Below are positions 1-18,790 of a DNA stretch of 64,000 bases, in pieces. The notes beneath the pieces are model-generated. The model was not told the origin of the DNA and did no database searches. It was given only the letters and a program-made list of their open reading frames with translations. Origin of the DNA: Promerops cafer. Lineage: Eukaryota > Chordata > Aves > Passeriformes > Nectariniidae. The number at the start of each line of letters is the position of its first letter. The first letter of the stretch is position 1. Both the position numbers and the translations under genes were made by a program. The stretch covers positions 124,942 through 188,941 of the forward strand of contig VZSE01002018.1 of the NCBI GenBank assembly GCA_013398275.1, in the 5' to 3' direction.

Positions 1-314
1 CATTTAACAGATGTTAAAGAGTTATTTTCTCTCAATATATTTCTCTCTTAGTACCTGTGAAACTGTTTAGACCAAGAATTTATTTTCAAAAATTATTCAG
101 TCTTTATAGAGCATGCAAAGTCACATATTACTCATTCTTTTTCTCTGAACTAGGTTGATGAGCTGTTTCAACTGGAAAGAAACAGTAGTAAATAAATTCT
201 GTCAGTCTTTAGTTCTGCTATTACAGAACAGGTGTGGACTTTGAGACGAATAATTGTTTGATGTTCTTCAACCATTTGATGCCACAATCTGCCAGAATAG
301 TATTAATATTGGAC

Positions 315-672
315 AAGACAAAGCTCCTGGGAGACCTTATAGCACCTTCTATGACCTAAAGGGGGTCTGAAAGCTGGAGGGAGACATTTTACAAGGGCAT
401 GGAGGGGTAGTGCCAGGGGAAGTGGCTTCAGAATGAGAGTTGGTTTAAATTCGATGGTAAGAAGAAATTCTTTACTGTGAGAGTGGTGAGGCTCTGGCAC
501 AGGTTGCCCAGAGAAGCTGTGGATGCCCCATCCCTGGGAGTGTCCAAGGCCAGGTTGGATGGGGCTCTGAGCCACCTGGTCTAGTGAAAGGTGTCCTTGT
601 CCGTGGCAGATGGGTGAACTTAGATGATTTTTAAGGTCTCTTCCTACCCAAACCATTGTGTGGTTCTATGAG
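315..672 (+). repeat. CR1 LINE 3' fragment, sense on + strand
   Basis: The sequence follows the 3' part of avian CR1, including 'gaaattctttactgtgagag', 'ggcacaggttgcccagagaa' and 'ccaaggccaggttggatggg', and ends in the diagnostic 3' segment before a tggttctatgag terminus. It is 5'-truncated, as is usual for CR1. Confidence 0.93.
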
Positions 673-2803
673 TATTTTCCACATTCTAACACTTCAAGAA
701 AGCCATCAGTGGGCTGGCAGCATTGAGAGCAAAGGCTGAGTGTCATTTGCTGAACTTTGGGGCTGTCAAGTGACATGTGCTGAGCAGGAGGCTCCTCTTT
801 CTTTGGCTGGGGCAGAGGTGTCTTTGCAGTGCATGCCCACAGGTGCTGCAGCCTGCTTGCAGTGTGTGCCAGGGTGGCTCTAGACTTACAGAAGGGCCAC
901 AGCACTATGCTCAGAAGGAGCTGGGAGTACAGGAAAAAGACCTCAGGTAAACAGAGATAAAACAGGCGTGACACTGTTACCTGCCCTGAAGGGTTCTGTA
1001 GAGCTGCCTTCTGCTCTGGAGAGGTGATGTCTCTCCTGCCTCTCCAGTATCCCTGTCGTGTTCAGGGTTGCAGGTGGAGGGAAGGAGCACAGACAGGAAA
1101 AGGCAGCTGGATCCCAGTATGCAGGGGCAGGCTCCCTTTCTGCTCTTTGCACCAGTTTAATCCTCCCACTGGCCTCTGTTGGACCCTCAGTCCACCCTGA
1201 TCACAGTCAACCCCTCCACTCCTTCCTCTCTAGATCTGCACTTCCTGGTAGTGCTCCCTCCTTCTTCCTTTTATCCCTTTCCCTGTTCAGGGGGACTGAG
1301 TACAAGTGTATTCCATTCTAAGCCAGATCTTACAGCTGGTGGTGCCTGGTCTGTCAGCTGGGCTTCCACAGCTCTGCCTGGAACTTTCCTTTGCCAGAGA
1401 GACTTCCAGCCCTAGAAGGTTTACCTGGACCCCAGATGTAAGAGGTTCCCAGCCGTGGTGGCAACAAGCAACTCACAAGTGGCCCATTAAGCCTTGCTCA
1501 TCTTGCTTGAGTACAGAAATCCCCAGATCTCCATCTCTTGCTTTGCTGGACTCAAGGTTGCCAGTCCAGTTGGTGGCAGTGCAGTCAGCAAGAGCTCTGC
1601 GAGGCCCAGCACATCCATGTGCTTGCCAGGAAAACCAGTTAAGAGGATCACAGCCCCGAAAGGTCGTGTTAGTCGTGCTCATCATAGCCGTGTCCTGCCT
1701 TCTCCTGAGGCCTGGCTGTGCCTGACCTCTGTGCTCGCCTCTGCAGCATGCAGTGCAGGAGTCCTTTCTCTTTCGAGTTCCCTGAGTTGCAAGGAACTGC
1801 AACTCAGAGAACAGCAGCTTTTCTCAGCCTAATTAGAAGCATATGGGGGATGCTATTAAAGCACTTGGTTCTAATAATCCTGTTGAACAGAAACGTACTT
1901 TGGATGTGAAGGAAAAAATGTCCCTTAGTTCTCTCAGAAATGGATCTTCCTGCACAGCAGAAATTTGAGATGCGAAGGTGTGGTGGTCACCACAATATGC
2001 TTTCTGGTGTTTTTCATATTGCCATGTTGAGCCTTTTTAGGGGACAAAATAAGGTTTTTTTTGCATTTTGAATTCTAGCTGATGAACGCCTCAGTTTTCC
2101 TGCCGTTTAGTGCCTCCATGGCTCCTGCATGCCTGTGTGGGGTGGAGTGCAGCATCTCTCACCTGTCAGAAGGTTTGTACTGGGGAAGTGCAGTGATGAG
2201 CACTCTATAAATGTGCCAGAGCTGCAGAATGAGCAAGGGGCTTTGCATATGTCTGTGGAGGAGAAATTTGCTATAAAGAGTAAAAGAAAAAGTTAGAAGA
2301 TCATGAAAGTAGAACCATTCACATTCAATCCAAACAGACTAGACCTTGCTGAATTGATCCCAGGAATATTTGATCATTTTGGCAGCTACATTTCTTGACA
2401 GATTCTAGTTAAGGACAGTACAATTGTTCCTCCGTGACATGGGAGCAAATAACTTTAACAGAGTTTGAGGATGGCACACAGGCTGAAAACACAGAAAATT
2501 GCTGACTGCACAAAACAGTCCTGGTTACCTGGCTGACTACTTACATGTGCTTCTTAGAATTTAGTTTCACTTTTTAAATTTAATAATATTTAATTTTTTA
2601 ATCCTAATAAAATGTTATCATTTGTATTTTATGTTATTGATCTTTAAAATTTGAAATGTAATGGCAGCTCTTAAAAAGGTCTTTTATCTTGCTGAGGATG
2701 GCAAAGCAAAGGCCCCAGCAGCTCTAAGTTGATGTCTAACCAATTCAAGCCATAACGGTGAAATGCCTTTTTAAGGGATGGTGGTTTAATATTGAAAGGG
2801 GAT

Positions 2804-2831
2804 ATTAAAGGAATTCTTTAATTCCTTTAAT
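2804..2831. repeat. Perfect inverted repeat, 12-bp arms
   Basis: Arm attaaaggaatt (2804-2815), loop cttt, arm aattcctttaat (2820-2831). It is AT-rich and has no evident role. Confidence 0.7.
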
Positions 2832-3121
2832 CTATCTGGGTCCTTTCCCAGTCACACATCATGACTGGATGAATCTGTACTTTAGCCAAGCATACATCAT
2901 GCTGGAGAAAAGCACAAGTGACTAGTCTTCATATGGAGATAGCTGTGAGAAATATAATAGTTGATGAGGTACAGGTGATCTGATTAAAAGTGCAATATCT
3001 GATTTAAGTCTGTTGTGGCCTTAAACTCAATGACTCTCCTGCTTGCTTATCTGAGTTGGCTTAAGACTGATGGAACAAGCTGTAGTGGCATTCAGAAGCC
3101 TGACCAGATGTGTTCCCACAG

Positions 3122-9500
<6,379 letters not shown>

Positions 9501-12500
9501 TGCTTTCTGTGAAGTTCTCATCATTGCTGAACAAAGAGGGGGGTGGCAAGGAATGCAATTACAGGGATTCTTCTTTCCAGCTCCCCATATTTCCAAGCAG
9601 ACACACCTTCCATTCCTGACATTTAATTATTTTTTTAAATGAGGAAAATCTCAAAGTGATTGACACATAAAAATCTTTTCCCCTCCCCCATGGACACATA
9701 TTTTGGATTTTCATTGCTCTGGGCAACATGTGATGTGCTTGGAGAGATCTGGATTGGTAAATAATTTCTAAATCTTTTTAATACAAAGTCTTGGCTGTGG
9801 ATACAAACTCTTCTGGTACTGGGGATGTGGCTGATGAGGCAGGCTTGGTGTAGGGAGCAGCTTTGTGGCTAGAATTCATCTTGGCAGAAGGGATGTTGCT
9901 CTGTGGACATGGCCCCCTTTGATAGAATATACGAATATAAACTGGTTTAAGATGAAGATGTGGCTTTGCAGATCTAGATTGCACTAATGTTGCGATGGTG
10001 GCTGATGCAGAGGATCAGGCTCTGTTCGATACAGACCGTACTGAGATGAAAGATGTGCTGTGTAACCAGATCCTCAGTAGCACCTTGATACAAAGCTGTA
10101 GGTTTGATGGATATGATCTGAGCTCAGAGGGCCCGGGCTGTGCTGCCAGTGTGGCTCTGTGGGCATGGCTCTGCTGTGGCTTGGAAGAATGGATGCAGAT
10201 ACGAATCTAACCCTGGTCTCAGATATTTATGCTTTGGTCTCTTTCATTTATTTGTTTCTCTCTTTGACATTTCTGCCTTCCCAGGAGCTGGCAAGAATGG
10301 TGTGTCCTTTTGGCAGTGGGCACTGGAAGCCAGTGGAAAGGACATTTTCAGCTACGGAGACAGTCATAAAAAGCTGACTCTTGCAGGGGGCTTGAGGACA
10401 TGTCCATCTTGGTGGTGCTGCTGCTGTGTCCTTCGGTCTTTTCCTTGCCAGCAGAATGGGGAGACCCAGAGAGTAGGCAGCAGGTCCAGGGGCAGTGTGT
10501 ACAGCTATGAGATCAGAGATACCTAGTTTACAGTTTTCAGTTTTTGTGCTTTTTTTAAACCTTTTTATATTCTGGATAAGTGTTCATAACACAGCAGTTA
10601 GTAATGGGAAAGGCCTGTACTCCAGTCATGACTTAACAGAAATACTGCACCTTTCCCATTTCTGCCACTCCTGCAGTGCCAAATATAGCTGGATGAAAGG
10701 GGTGAGAGGAAATTTTCTCCTCCTATTTGTCTTCTTCTTCTTCCTGGCTGTTTTTTCTTCATTTGTTTTTCTACCCCCAAGCAGTGTAAATAATACTCAG
10801 TACTTGGTCTGTTTGTTTTTCCCCTCCCATCTCTTTTTTGGGTGTGGAGAAAGCTGATTTCAGGAGTTTTCCCTATTTGTACGGCTTATATATTTTTTGT
10901 TTAAAAAACATGATTCTCTGATTAGGGGGAATTTGGTTTCTTGCAATTCCTCGCCATTTTTTTACAGACCTCCTTTTGGGAGGGAGAGGTTTTGAAAGGA
11001 AATTGTTTCCTTTCAGCTCTCACCAGAAAATAAGCAGGGACAAAAGCAAAAATTGAATGAGGTTATTGATTTTGCTGGAGGACTGAACAGAGCCAGCAGA
11101 GATTACCCAAGTGCTGAGTTTGAATTGCAAGACCTCTTGCAGGGAAGCATCAGCAGAGCATGGGTGTAGATCAGATGCTGGATCTGATGAGCTAGAGAAA
11201 GGAGTTTGCCTGGACACTGCCATACTGTTCCAGGAGCAACTCTTTCTCACTTACTCTGACTCATATTTGCTCTGTTTAATTCATGATACATTTGCCTCTT
11301 CTTTGCCTCCTCTTCAGGCTTGGTGTGTTTTTTGGATGACAGGAGAGTGATACATGCTTCTTTCCTGCTTCAGGTTCAGTTCCTGCATATTTTCGGGGAA
11401 GAATGTCTAAGACGAACAAAATGTGACTGAAGGAATATCATCAAGTCTCAGAGTTTAGACAGCTCCTGGCAAGCAAAGCAAACGATGTCCAGGAATTGTG
11501 AAAAGTAGAAATGGGACTCTCAGGAAGAACTTTACCCCACTCAGCTTTTTGCCACTGACACAGGCAGCTGCAAAAAGAGGGGGACTCCTTTTTCAATACC
11601 CAGGTCTTTCCAGCCAAGTCCACTTCAAGCAGATCTGTCTTCCCTCTCCATTGCACCCCTAAATGAAAGACCTCTGGGATGTTTAAGTTAGAGTGGTAAT
11701 TTGGCGTAGGTAAGAAAAAGAAGTTTTTGTGACCCATCTTTTTTTATGTGTTTGCTTGGTCTTGCTTCTGTCTTTCTAAGGAAGTCACTCTTCTCCTGAA
11801 TGATGACCTTTCAATATCTCTTCAAAGATGTTTACACATTCAGGTACTATCCTCCCCTGGGCAGCAAGGCTTGATAAAAATGATCTCCTGTAGTTCTTGC
11901 AGGGCCAGGGCTCATTGTCCTGGACTGGCTTGGGTCCAGCTGTGGAGCAGGGCCTGGGAAATCACACTAGCCAGAAAAAGGAGATGGGGAACGTGCCAAG
12001 AGCACCTCAGCAGATGAGTAAATTAGTAAGTTTAAAGCTATTTTTATTTCTTTTTAAAAGGTCTTCAGGGAAATAAAAATGGTTGAGTGTGTTCCTTTGT
12101 GGGAGATTTGGGTGGCTTGTTTCTTTCTCCAAACCATTTTGTTCCCATGTGCCTCTCCAGGAACAATCTGGATGTTTACAGTAACTTTCAGAGTAGCTTC
12201 TAATGATCCCTCTGTGTTATTTACAGGACTGGGACGAGTGGGTCAACTTTTCCAGGGCTTCTTTTTCTTTAATATGGGCATGTGGTACATTTACTAAGAT
12301 GTCTGATTGATGTCTAAAAGATATACCTTATCTCCATGGAAGGCAGTGACAGGGAGTCCTCTCTCCTTATTTACACAGAGAAAAGTGTGAAAAAAATTGA
12401 CCTTATAGAAAATTCTGTGGAGTCCAATAGGAAGAGAAACTCTGTAGATTCTTCTAGCCTCTGTGGAACTGGGATAGAGAATTATACCCTGCTGTGTAGT

Positions 12501-12650
12501 TCCATAACCTGCTGTCTAGAAACCTGTAGATAGCCTCATTCTCTGTGAATGCAGACTGGTTTGAACACCAGTCTCTGTAAAAACCTTCCAGCTTACTAAA
12601 TTCTGTAATTTTTTCATAAATGTCTTAAGATTCTGTGAATAATAAAATTT
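9501..12650 (+). other. FAM131B: Probable FAM131B 3'UTR region, end undefined
   Basis: No coding sequence is recognisable after the stop. Canonical AATAAA hexamers on the + strand occur at 12072-12077 and 12641-12646, about 2.6 and 3.1 kb past the stop. Either could end a long 3'UTR, but sequence alone does not decide. Further hexamers lie downstream, so the boundary is only a suggestion. Confidence 0.35.
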
Positions 12651-15600
12651 CAGCCTTTTCCTGAAAGAAAGAAAAAGGCTATTTTCCATGCCTCTCCACA
12701 ATCCAAAAGAGCTGGTTGCTAGGAGTTTGACTGGAGAGAGCAGGTATTCCTGTCCACACTTGCCACCCAAGTGAGCAGCCTGAGCTGAACTGGAAAGGCA
12801 GTTTGAATCTCTTTGAAAGTGGAAAATTGTTTGTGTAATCTGGCCTTTTCTTATATAACAGGCCTGCTGCCTGTGTGTATCCAATATCAGAGAGAGAGAC
12901 CTGGAACCTACTGTACATTTCCCAGAAAAGCTGTTATTATAGAGATACACCTATTCAAGCATATGGGAGGCACAGGTGCTCTGTGAGCGGAATTTGGCCT
13001 GTAGTCCCTTTATCCTGGTGAGGAGGGATGAGTTGGAGGGAGTCCAGCCAAATAGTCAGAGCCCAAATTGTGTTTGTGAGGCTGTAAATAAGAAGGAAAG
13101 GTAAGCTCAGTATCCCTGATCTGCAGTTACTAAGAAACTGAGCTCTGCTGTTTGTTTCCACAAACCCATTATGAAGCAAAGCTGCACTACAGAAAATTTT
13201 GGATATTCTTGAAGTAGTGGAGATAGAAGATTCCCATCTTTCCACCAAGCCTTTGTCTTCAGTAGGAACTTGTTGAAATTACTGTGCTAAACATGAAAGA
13301 AGGCTTGAACAGAAGTGACCCTAATTTAAAATCTTCTACTGCAAGAAAATTCTTTCTTGTTCCTTCTCCCATGATTGCTCATACCTGATTAGTTATACTA
13401 TTTCCTAAGTTTTTCTTTTATATAAATCTGAAGCTTTCTTTACAAGCCTTCTGGGTTCTCTTCAATTCCATTACCTCAGGCTCTGGGACAGAGAAGTTAA
13501 TCTGCTTCTTTCAGTTTCTGTGCCTCTAAATCATCATCTTCTTTTGGAAAGCTGCTGACAAATCATCCACTTGCTTTCCCCCTTACAAAATGGTAACATC
13601 ACCTTTCAGGACAGGATTGCTGCAGAGAACAGAGTTTAGCCATACTTCTAAGCTGATCCAGCGGTGAGCTGCTTTGAAGGAAGAGGAACTCTGCTCTGAC
13701 CATGCTCACCTCCCACAGCCCTTGGGCAGGTGCTGATGGACAGCTGGCCCGCACCAAGCCAGGGACTTTTACCCTGCTATAAAAGTGAAGATGGAAGAGC
13801 TGTGAGCAGAGGGGGAGAGAGTGCTGTTCTCAGCAGCTGGCCTTCCTTTATATCAGGTTAGAGAAACTGGGAAAGTGCACTTTGAAAAAGCATCTTCGTG
13901 ATGAGTCTGAGCTGCTCAAAGGAGCTGTCCTGCCTCCTCTCTTCCACCACCACCAGCTCTGTACTTCTACTGCCTAAAAAGCACCAGCACTAACACTCAC
14001 TTGGCTGCTCAGGAACTGGCCCCGTTGAAAACTAACCCAGCCCCCTACCTAAATAAAGGTTTCAGTGGGATGAACTCTTCATATTGCATCTCTTGATGAG
14101 GCAGGCATCACTGAGGGCTGGTGAAATGTGTAGATGGTTGTGTGGAAGACTGGTTGCAGATGCAACTTAAATTGGCTTAAGCTGATTGTGATATGTCTGC
14201 CTGAACACTAGGGTACCGGGAAGGACATTATTCTTTATTTTCTTCCTTAGTGTTTTCCTTGGAATTTTTAGTATGCTCTTACTCGATTTGGTCTTTGTTA
14301 TTTATGCCCCGTTGTTTCCCTCACTGTTCCCTTCCACAGGCCCCTTTGAGGTAAACCCTGGAAATTGGGCAGGAGGACATAGGTAACTTGATATATGCAT
14401 GAAATTAATAAAATTAACATGCACAAGTCGTGTATGCACTCAGTGATTACACTCCATGGCAGCTAAAGATACTGATAAGTCTTATCCTGTAATTGCAAGA
14501 GGGGAGACTTGTTTAAGGGTGAAGCTGTTGGAAGGGATGTTTATCCCTATTTTCAGGCCAGTTCCAGTCTAGTGTGAGATACAGAAGAGTACTTCACTCC
14601 TAGGCAGAGCCTGTGTGTGCTGTACTGTGTACAGCAGCAATGAAAAATGTTAGTTGTAGCCTCGGAGAAGAGAACTGGAGAAGCAAAGTCATCTCTCTGT
14701 TTGACAGAGGTAGGAGGTATTGTGGTGAGGCAAGGTAGTGTGCAGCTGTACAGGCTTGTGCAGCAGTGTGAGTGGCAGGGAGGGAAATACATGGAGAGAA
14801 AGGCTTGGAAAAAGGTCAAGAAAAGCTTGATGTCTTTTGTTTACACAACACAGGTAAGAAGCTTCATGGCAGACTCCTGGGAGAGTGTGCTAAGGTATAG
14901 AATTGCTATACAAGCTGTAGGTCCAGGATTGTTGCAGGTTATGGTACTCCTTAGTCCAAGCCACACTTTTTTTTTTTAAGACAGTGATAGGAAAGAGACC
15001 TCCCTGAATTTGGGTACCCTGGTAGCTTCTTTTTCATTGTCTTCAAAAAACAGTTCACAGTGTGCTTAGTTCTTCAGGGAAATCATATGAGAAATACGCC
15101 AGATAAGAACTTACTCCTTGCCCAAATGAAGTTAGTGAGAGTTCTGATCTCACTGGAAACCCAAAATACCTAAATTCAGCTTAGTTTGCCTTAACTGTTG
15201 TATTGATAATTGCCTAGAAGGAGAAGCAAACTTAGATAACCTGCCTCTACATGCTGTAGAAAGCAGAGCAACACTGGCAAAGTCTAAGCTCTTCCTTCTA
15301 ATTTCTTCCAGGTGGATTTTCCAGTGTTCCTTGTTCAGACAACTCTGGCATATCTTTTTAACTAACTGCTTGACTTTTTCTAAAAGAAAAAAAGAAAAGA
15401 AAGGAAAGAAAAAGAATTAATACCAATACAGAGATTATCAGCAGCTTACAACTAGAAAAATGTAAATAAGTAATACTTTCATCTTTGATTTTCCTCCCCT
15501 GTAGCAATCTGACAGGGAAAGATTTCTATGCCATGGCTCAGGGAAAGGAAAAATAAACAGGGAAAATGTGAGTAAAATGGTGCCTATTAGAACTAAATGT

Positions 15601-16157
15601 ATGTGTAGGACAGCCTACAGTCATTAAAGCACAGTCTCAAATATGATTGCAAGCTGTAAAGTCAATGTCAGGTGCCTCTTTTGTACCATAGGCTTTTCCC
15701 AGGCTAAGTAGTAGTGAACCTGTGCAGAAGCAGAAGAGCTGGACTTCTGTGCCAGATCAGTGTCTCTGTCTGTCTCAGAATATGTCATGGAGGCTGGGGA
15801 CACTGAGCTCTCTCAGCAGCACAACCAGCTCCATGGATTGACTGGGGTAAGGCAGGAGGGTTATTATGTTAACAAATGGACATGGAAGAGCTGCACTTGG
15901 AACATCAGGGTCTATTTACATCCTTGCACTGACATTTTTCCCCAGCATAGGCAGATCAAAGTGTTATTTTTTCCTTGGAAGTGAAGAGAAGCTCTATGAT
16001 TGTCAGTGTTGGTCTGCACAAAAGAAAAATGTGATGTATTTTTTCAGTGCAGATACACATTGTTGGAAGAGGAAAAATTTAGTCAGGCTGTGATTCTGAG
16101 AAAGTGCATGTTTACTGAAACTGTAAAGACTTGTTCAAGAATGTTTTCAGTGCAGAT

Positions 16158-16240
16158 ACCACAGAATCACAGAATGGTTGGAAGGGACCTTAAAGATCAT
16201 TAAGTCCAGCCCCTCTGCCATTAAGTCCACCCCCTCTGCC
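16158..16240 (-). repeat. CR1 LINE extreme 3' end
   Basis: The sequence cacagaatcacagaatggtt followed by ggaagggaccttaaagatca is the reverse complement of the CR1 3' terminus with its octamer-like tail. Inside it a 21-bp segment (attaagtccagcccctctgcc) is tandemly duplicated. Confidence 0.88.
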
Positions 16241-18609
16241 ACTGATGTGTAGTAGCTGCTGTCTTCTGGGAAGAGAGGGGTTGCAGTGATCTGTGGAAAG
16301 AATGCTCCTGCTAGGATCTTCCTCGTCTCCTTCAGCTGGGGACATTTTAAATGCCCTCTGAAACCTAGTCTTGTTTTTGCTTTCCCATAAGGGATCAAAT
16401 GTCCATGCTTGCAAGACAAAAACATCTAAAAAAGGCTTTTCTCCATTATGGAAACAAGATTGTGCATCAAGATTCGCTTCTAGATAAAGGCATGTAGTCC
16501 AGATTCATTGGCCTTCTGGATTCATTTTCATTGGGCATGGAAATCCAGTCATGATTGGATTGGAGGCCACAAGGTTAAGGACCCTCTTCCAGAGCTCTGC
16601 CATTTTCCCATGAGGCAAGTGTAGGTGGACTTCCCTTCTTTTCAGATACTGCATGCTTGAGCGACGTAGCAAGCCAAAAGCTCTTTTGCAGGTATATATT
16701 CTTGTTTGGCTTTCATTTTTCTTCCCTGATTTGTGGATGTTGTGCATGATTGGAGGTCTCTGGGAATCCCTACACTATAAAATTGGAACTCAAAAGTAAT
16801 TTTTACAGGGAACAAGATTTCTCTTGTTTCAGCTCTTTTCAGACGTGGGTGGGTACAGGCAAAGGGTTTGGGAGGTACAGGGGTGGTGGATGGGAGTCTC
16901 AGGGGTGGCATGCGGAATGGATTCCTGAAGCATGTGTAAAAATAACTGAAGGCTTGGGTCTTCAAATGCTGTATTCTCAGTATCTGAAACAACTTTAGCA
17001 TAAGTGTATGGGACAAGGGAGGTTGCTGCAAAGCAGTTCTCAAGGGCTTCCCCCAAGCCTGTGTGTGTTTTCTGTAGCAGGGAGGCTGTGTGGTGATTAT
17101 ATGTATCCCCTTAAGCTAGTGTTACAGAGGTACACTGGTGTCTGGGGAGAAAGTACTGAATGGAAGTAAAACAAAAAGGGAAAGGGACCCACTACTGTAA
17201 GCTTTCATCCTTCCATTGTCCCACACTAGTCCTTAATAACTAAAATGAGTCTGATTTGCCTTTGGTCTTCCGGCTCCAAAACATGTTTGCCTGAAAATTT
17301 TTGTTGGATATACTTCGCATGTTTTGATAATGTGACTTACGAGATAAACACTTCTACAAAGCTATATATAAATACATACATGTGCAACCACCTGCATACA
17401 TGTGCACACATTACATATAGACTTAGAGAACTATATGGCACTACACACCTCCATGCCTGTACGTGGCAGCAACCACCGTAAAGGAGGGGAGGTAGCTCAA
17501 AATAGCATGTACAGTCCTTTATGGAGTTGTTATTAAACAGAATGTGGTCTTGCCCTCCTGGCTGGTGGAAGTGTTTTATTTCTGTGGGACTGGTTCCAGG
17601 GGAGTTGCGTCTGAGGAAGGAGGATCCTAGGAAGAGGGGGTGGGTTTCAAGGAGATAGTCTGATGGAGCACATTGAAAAGGATCCATGGTGGCTTGGAGA
17701 AGCACCCCAGAGTAGGAAATACCTGATTTCTCATTAAGAAAGAACATCACATGTTTGACTACACAGGGCTAAAATCTGATGTGTGTCTGTGACTACCAGG
17801 ACATGAATCCTAGGCCAGATTTGAGGATGGAAAGCATCACATCAACAGAATCCTCTAATTTAGCACAGAGTGAGTTTTCCTGTTCTACTGAATAAGCATG
17901 TTCCAGGTGATACATACAAGTTTTGTCCCAGTACTGGTGAGAGGTCTCAGACACATCTGACTCAGAGTTGGACAGAAATTTCACAACAGCCTGTTAGGAC
18001 AGGACACGGAAAGGTGTCTGATGTTTGGGTTGTAAAAGGCACTGACATTGGGTAGCACGACTTTGTGTTCACATTTAAGTTTTAAATGCTTCTCACCCAC
18101 TGTCCTCATAGCAAACTGGGGAATTGGTCGACCCAGAGGGAAAGAAACATCTCTGCACTTGCAGCATTGTTGTGTCATCTGCTTCTGGTGCAGGACATTA
18201 GGCAGATCCAGTAGCTTGTTAGCCATAGTTTGTTTGCCAGATGAGACTTTTAAATTCTAGCCATAAAAGGTATTATTTCCTTATCAAGATACTTGTGCTT
18301 TTTAAACTCTGGTTCTTCCAGGAGCTAAAAAGTCTCTTGCCCTGCTTAAGGCATAGCATATTTTACAACCAGGGCTATTGGACTGATCTTTGCTTTCTGT
18401 GTTCTATTTGAATTTAATTTGCTTCTTTCCAGTTTACCTGCTTTTGCTACTGAATAGATTGCCACCCACCACTTGGTATGTATGTCTGCATAACTATGTT
18501 CATAGAATTAATTGTGACTTGCATAAGACACACTTAACTGCTTTATGGTTTTGTTCATTGTTTTTTGAGGGTTTTTTAAAATTTTATTTTTGTCAATCCT
18601 TGTAAGTTC

Positions 18610-18790
18610 CTCCTCGTACTCTCTCCTGGTTTTGTGTGTGGTTTTTGGTTTTGGGTTTTTTGGTTGTCTGGTGTTTTTTGTTTGTCTGGGCTTTTTTGGT
18701 GTGTGGGGTTGTTTTTTTTTGGTTGATTGGTTTTTTGTTGGTTTTTTTTTAATTGTTTGTTTGGTTTGTTTTTTTCTTGCTGATGTTGTA
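18610..18790. repeat. G/T-rich low-complexity tract
   Basis: About 180 bp consist almost wholly of T and G on the + strand (runs such as ggttttgggttttttggttg). It gives long valueless open frames on both strands. It has no unit of fixed length and no homology I recognise. Confidence 0.75.

Larger units (their letters stand above)
1..3121 (+). other. FAM131B: FAM131B upstream intron (partial)
   Basis: No coding exon is recognisable. The stretch holds a CR1 fragment (315-672) and a 12-bp perfect inverted repeat (2804-2831). The open frames present here resemble no known protein and are read as chance. Confidence 0.7.

Noticed and set aside
1306..1832. Overlapping plus and minus open frames of 109-139 codons near the left edge
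   Set aside because: Several frames are open at once, and none resembles FAM131B or another family; the missing first FAM131B exon was not found here.
16041..16159. Direct repeat ttttcagtgcagatac at 16041-16056 and 16144-16159, the second abutting the CR1 end
   Set aside because: Looks like a target duplication, but CR1 does not make such duplications and only one copy touches the element; probably a local duplication.
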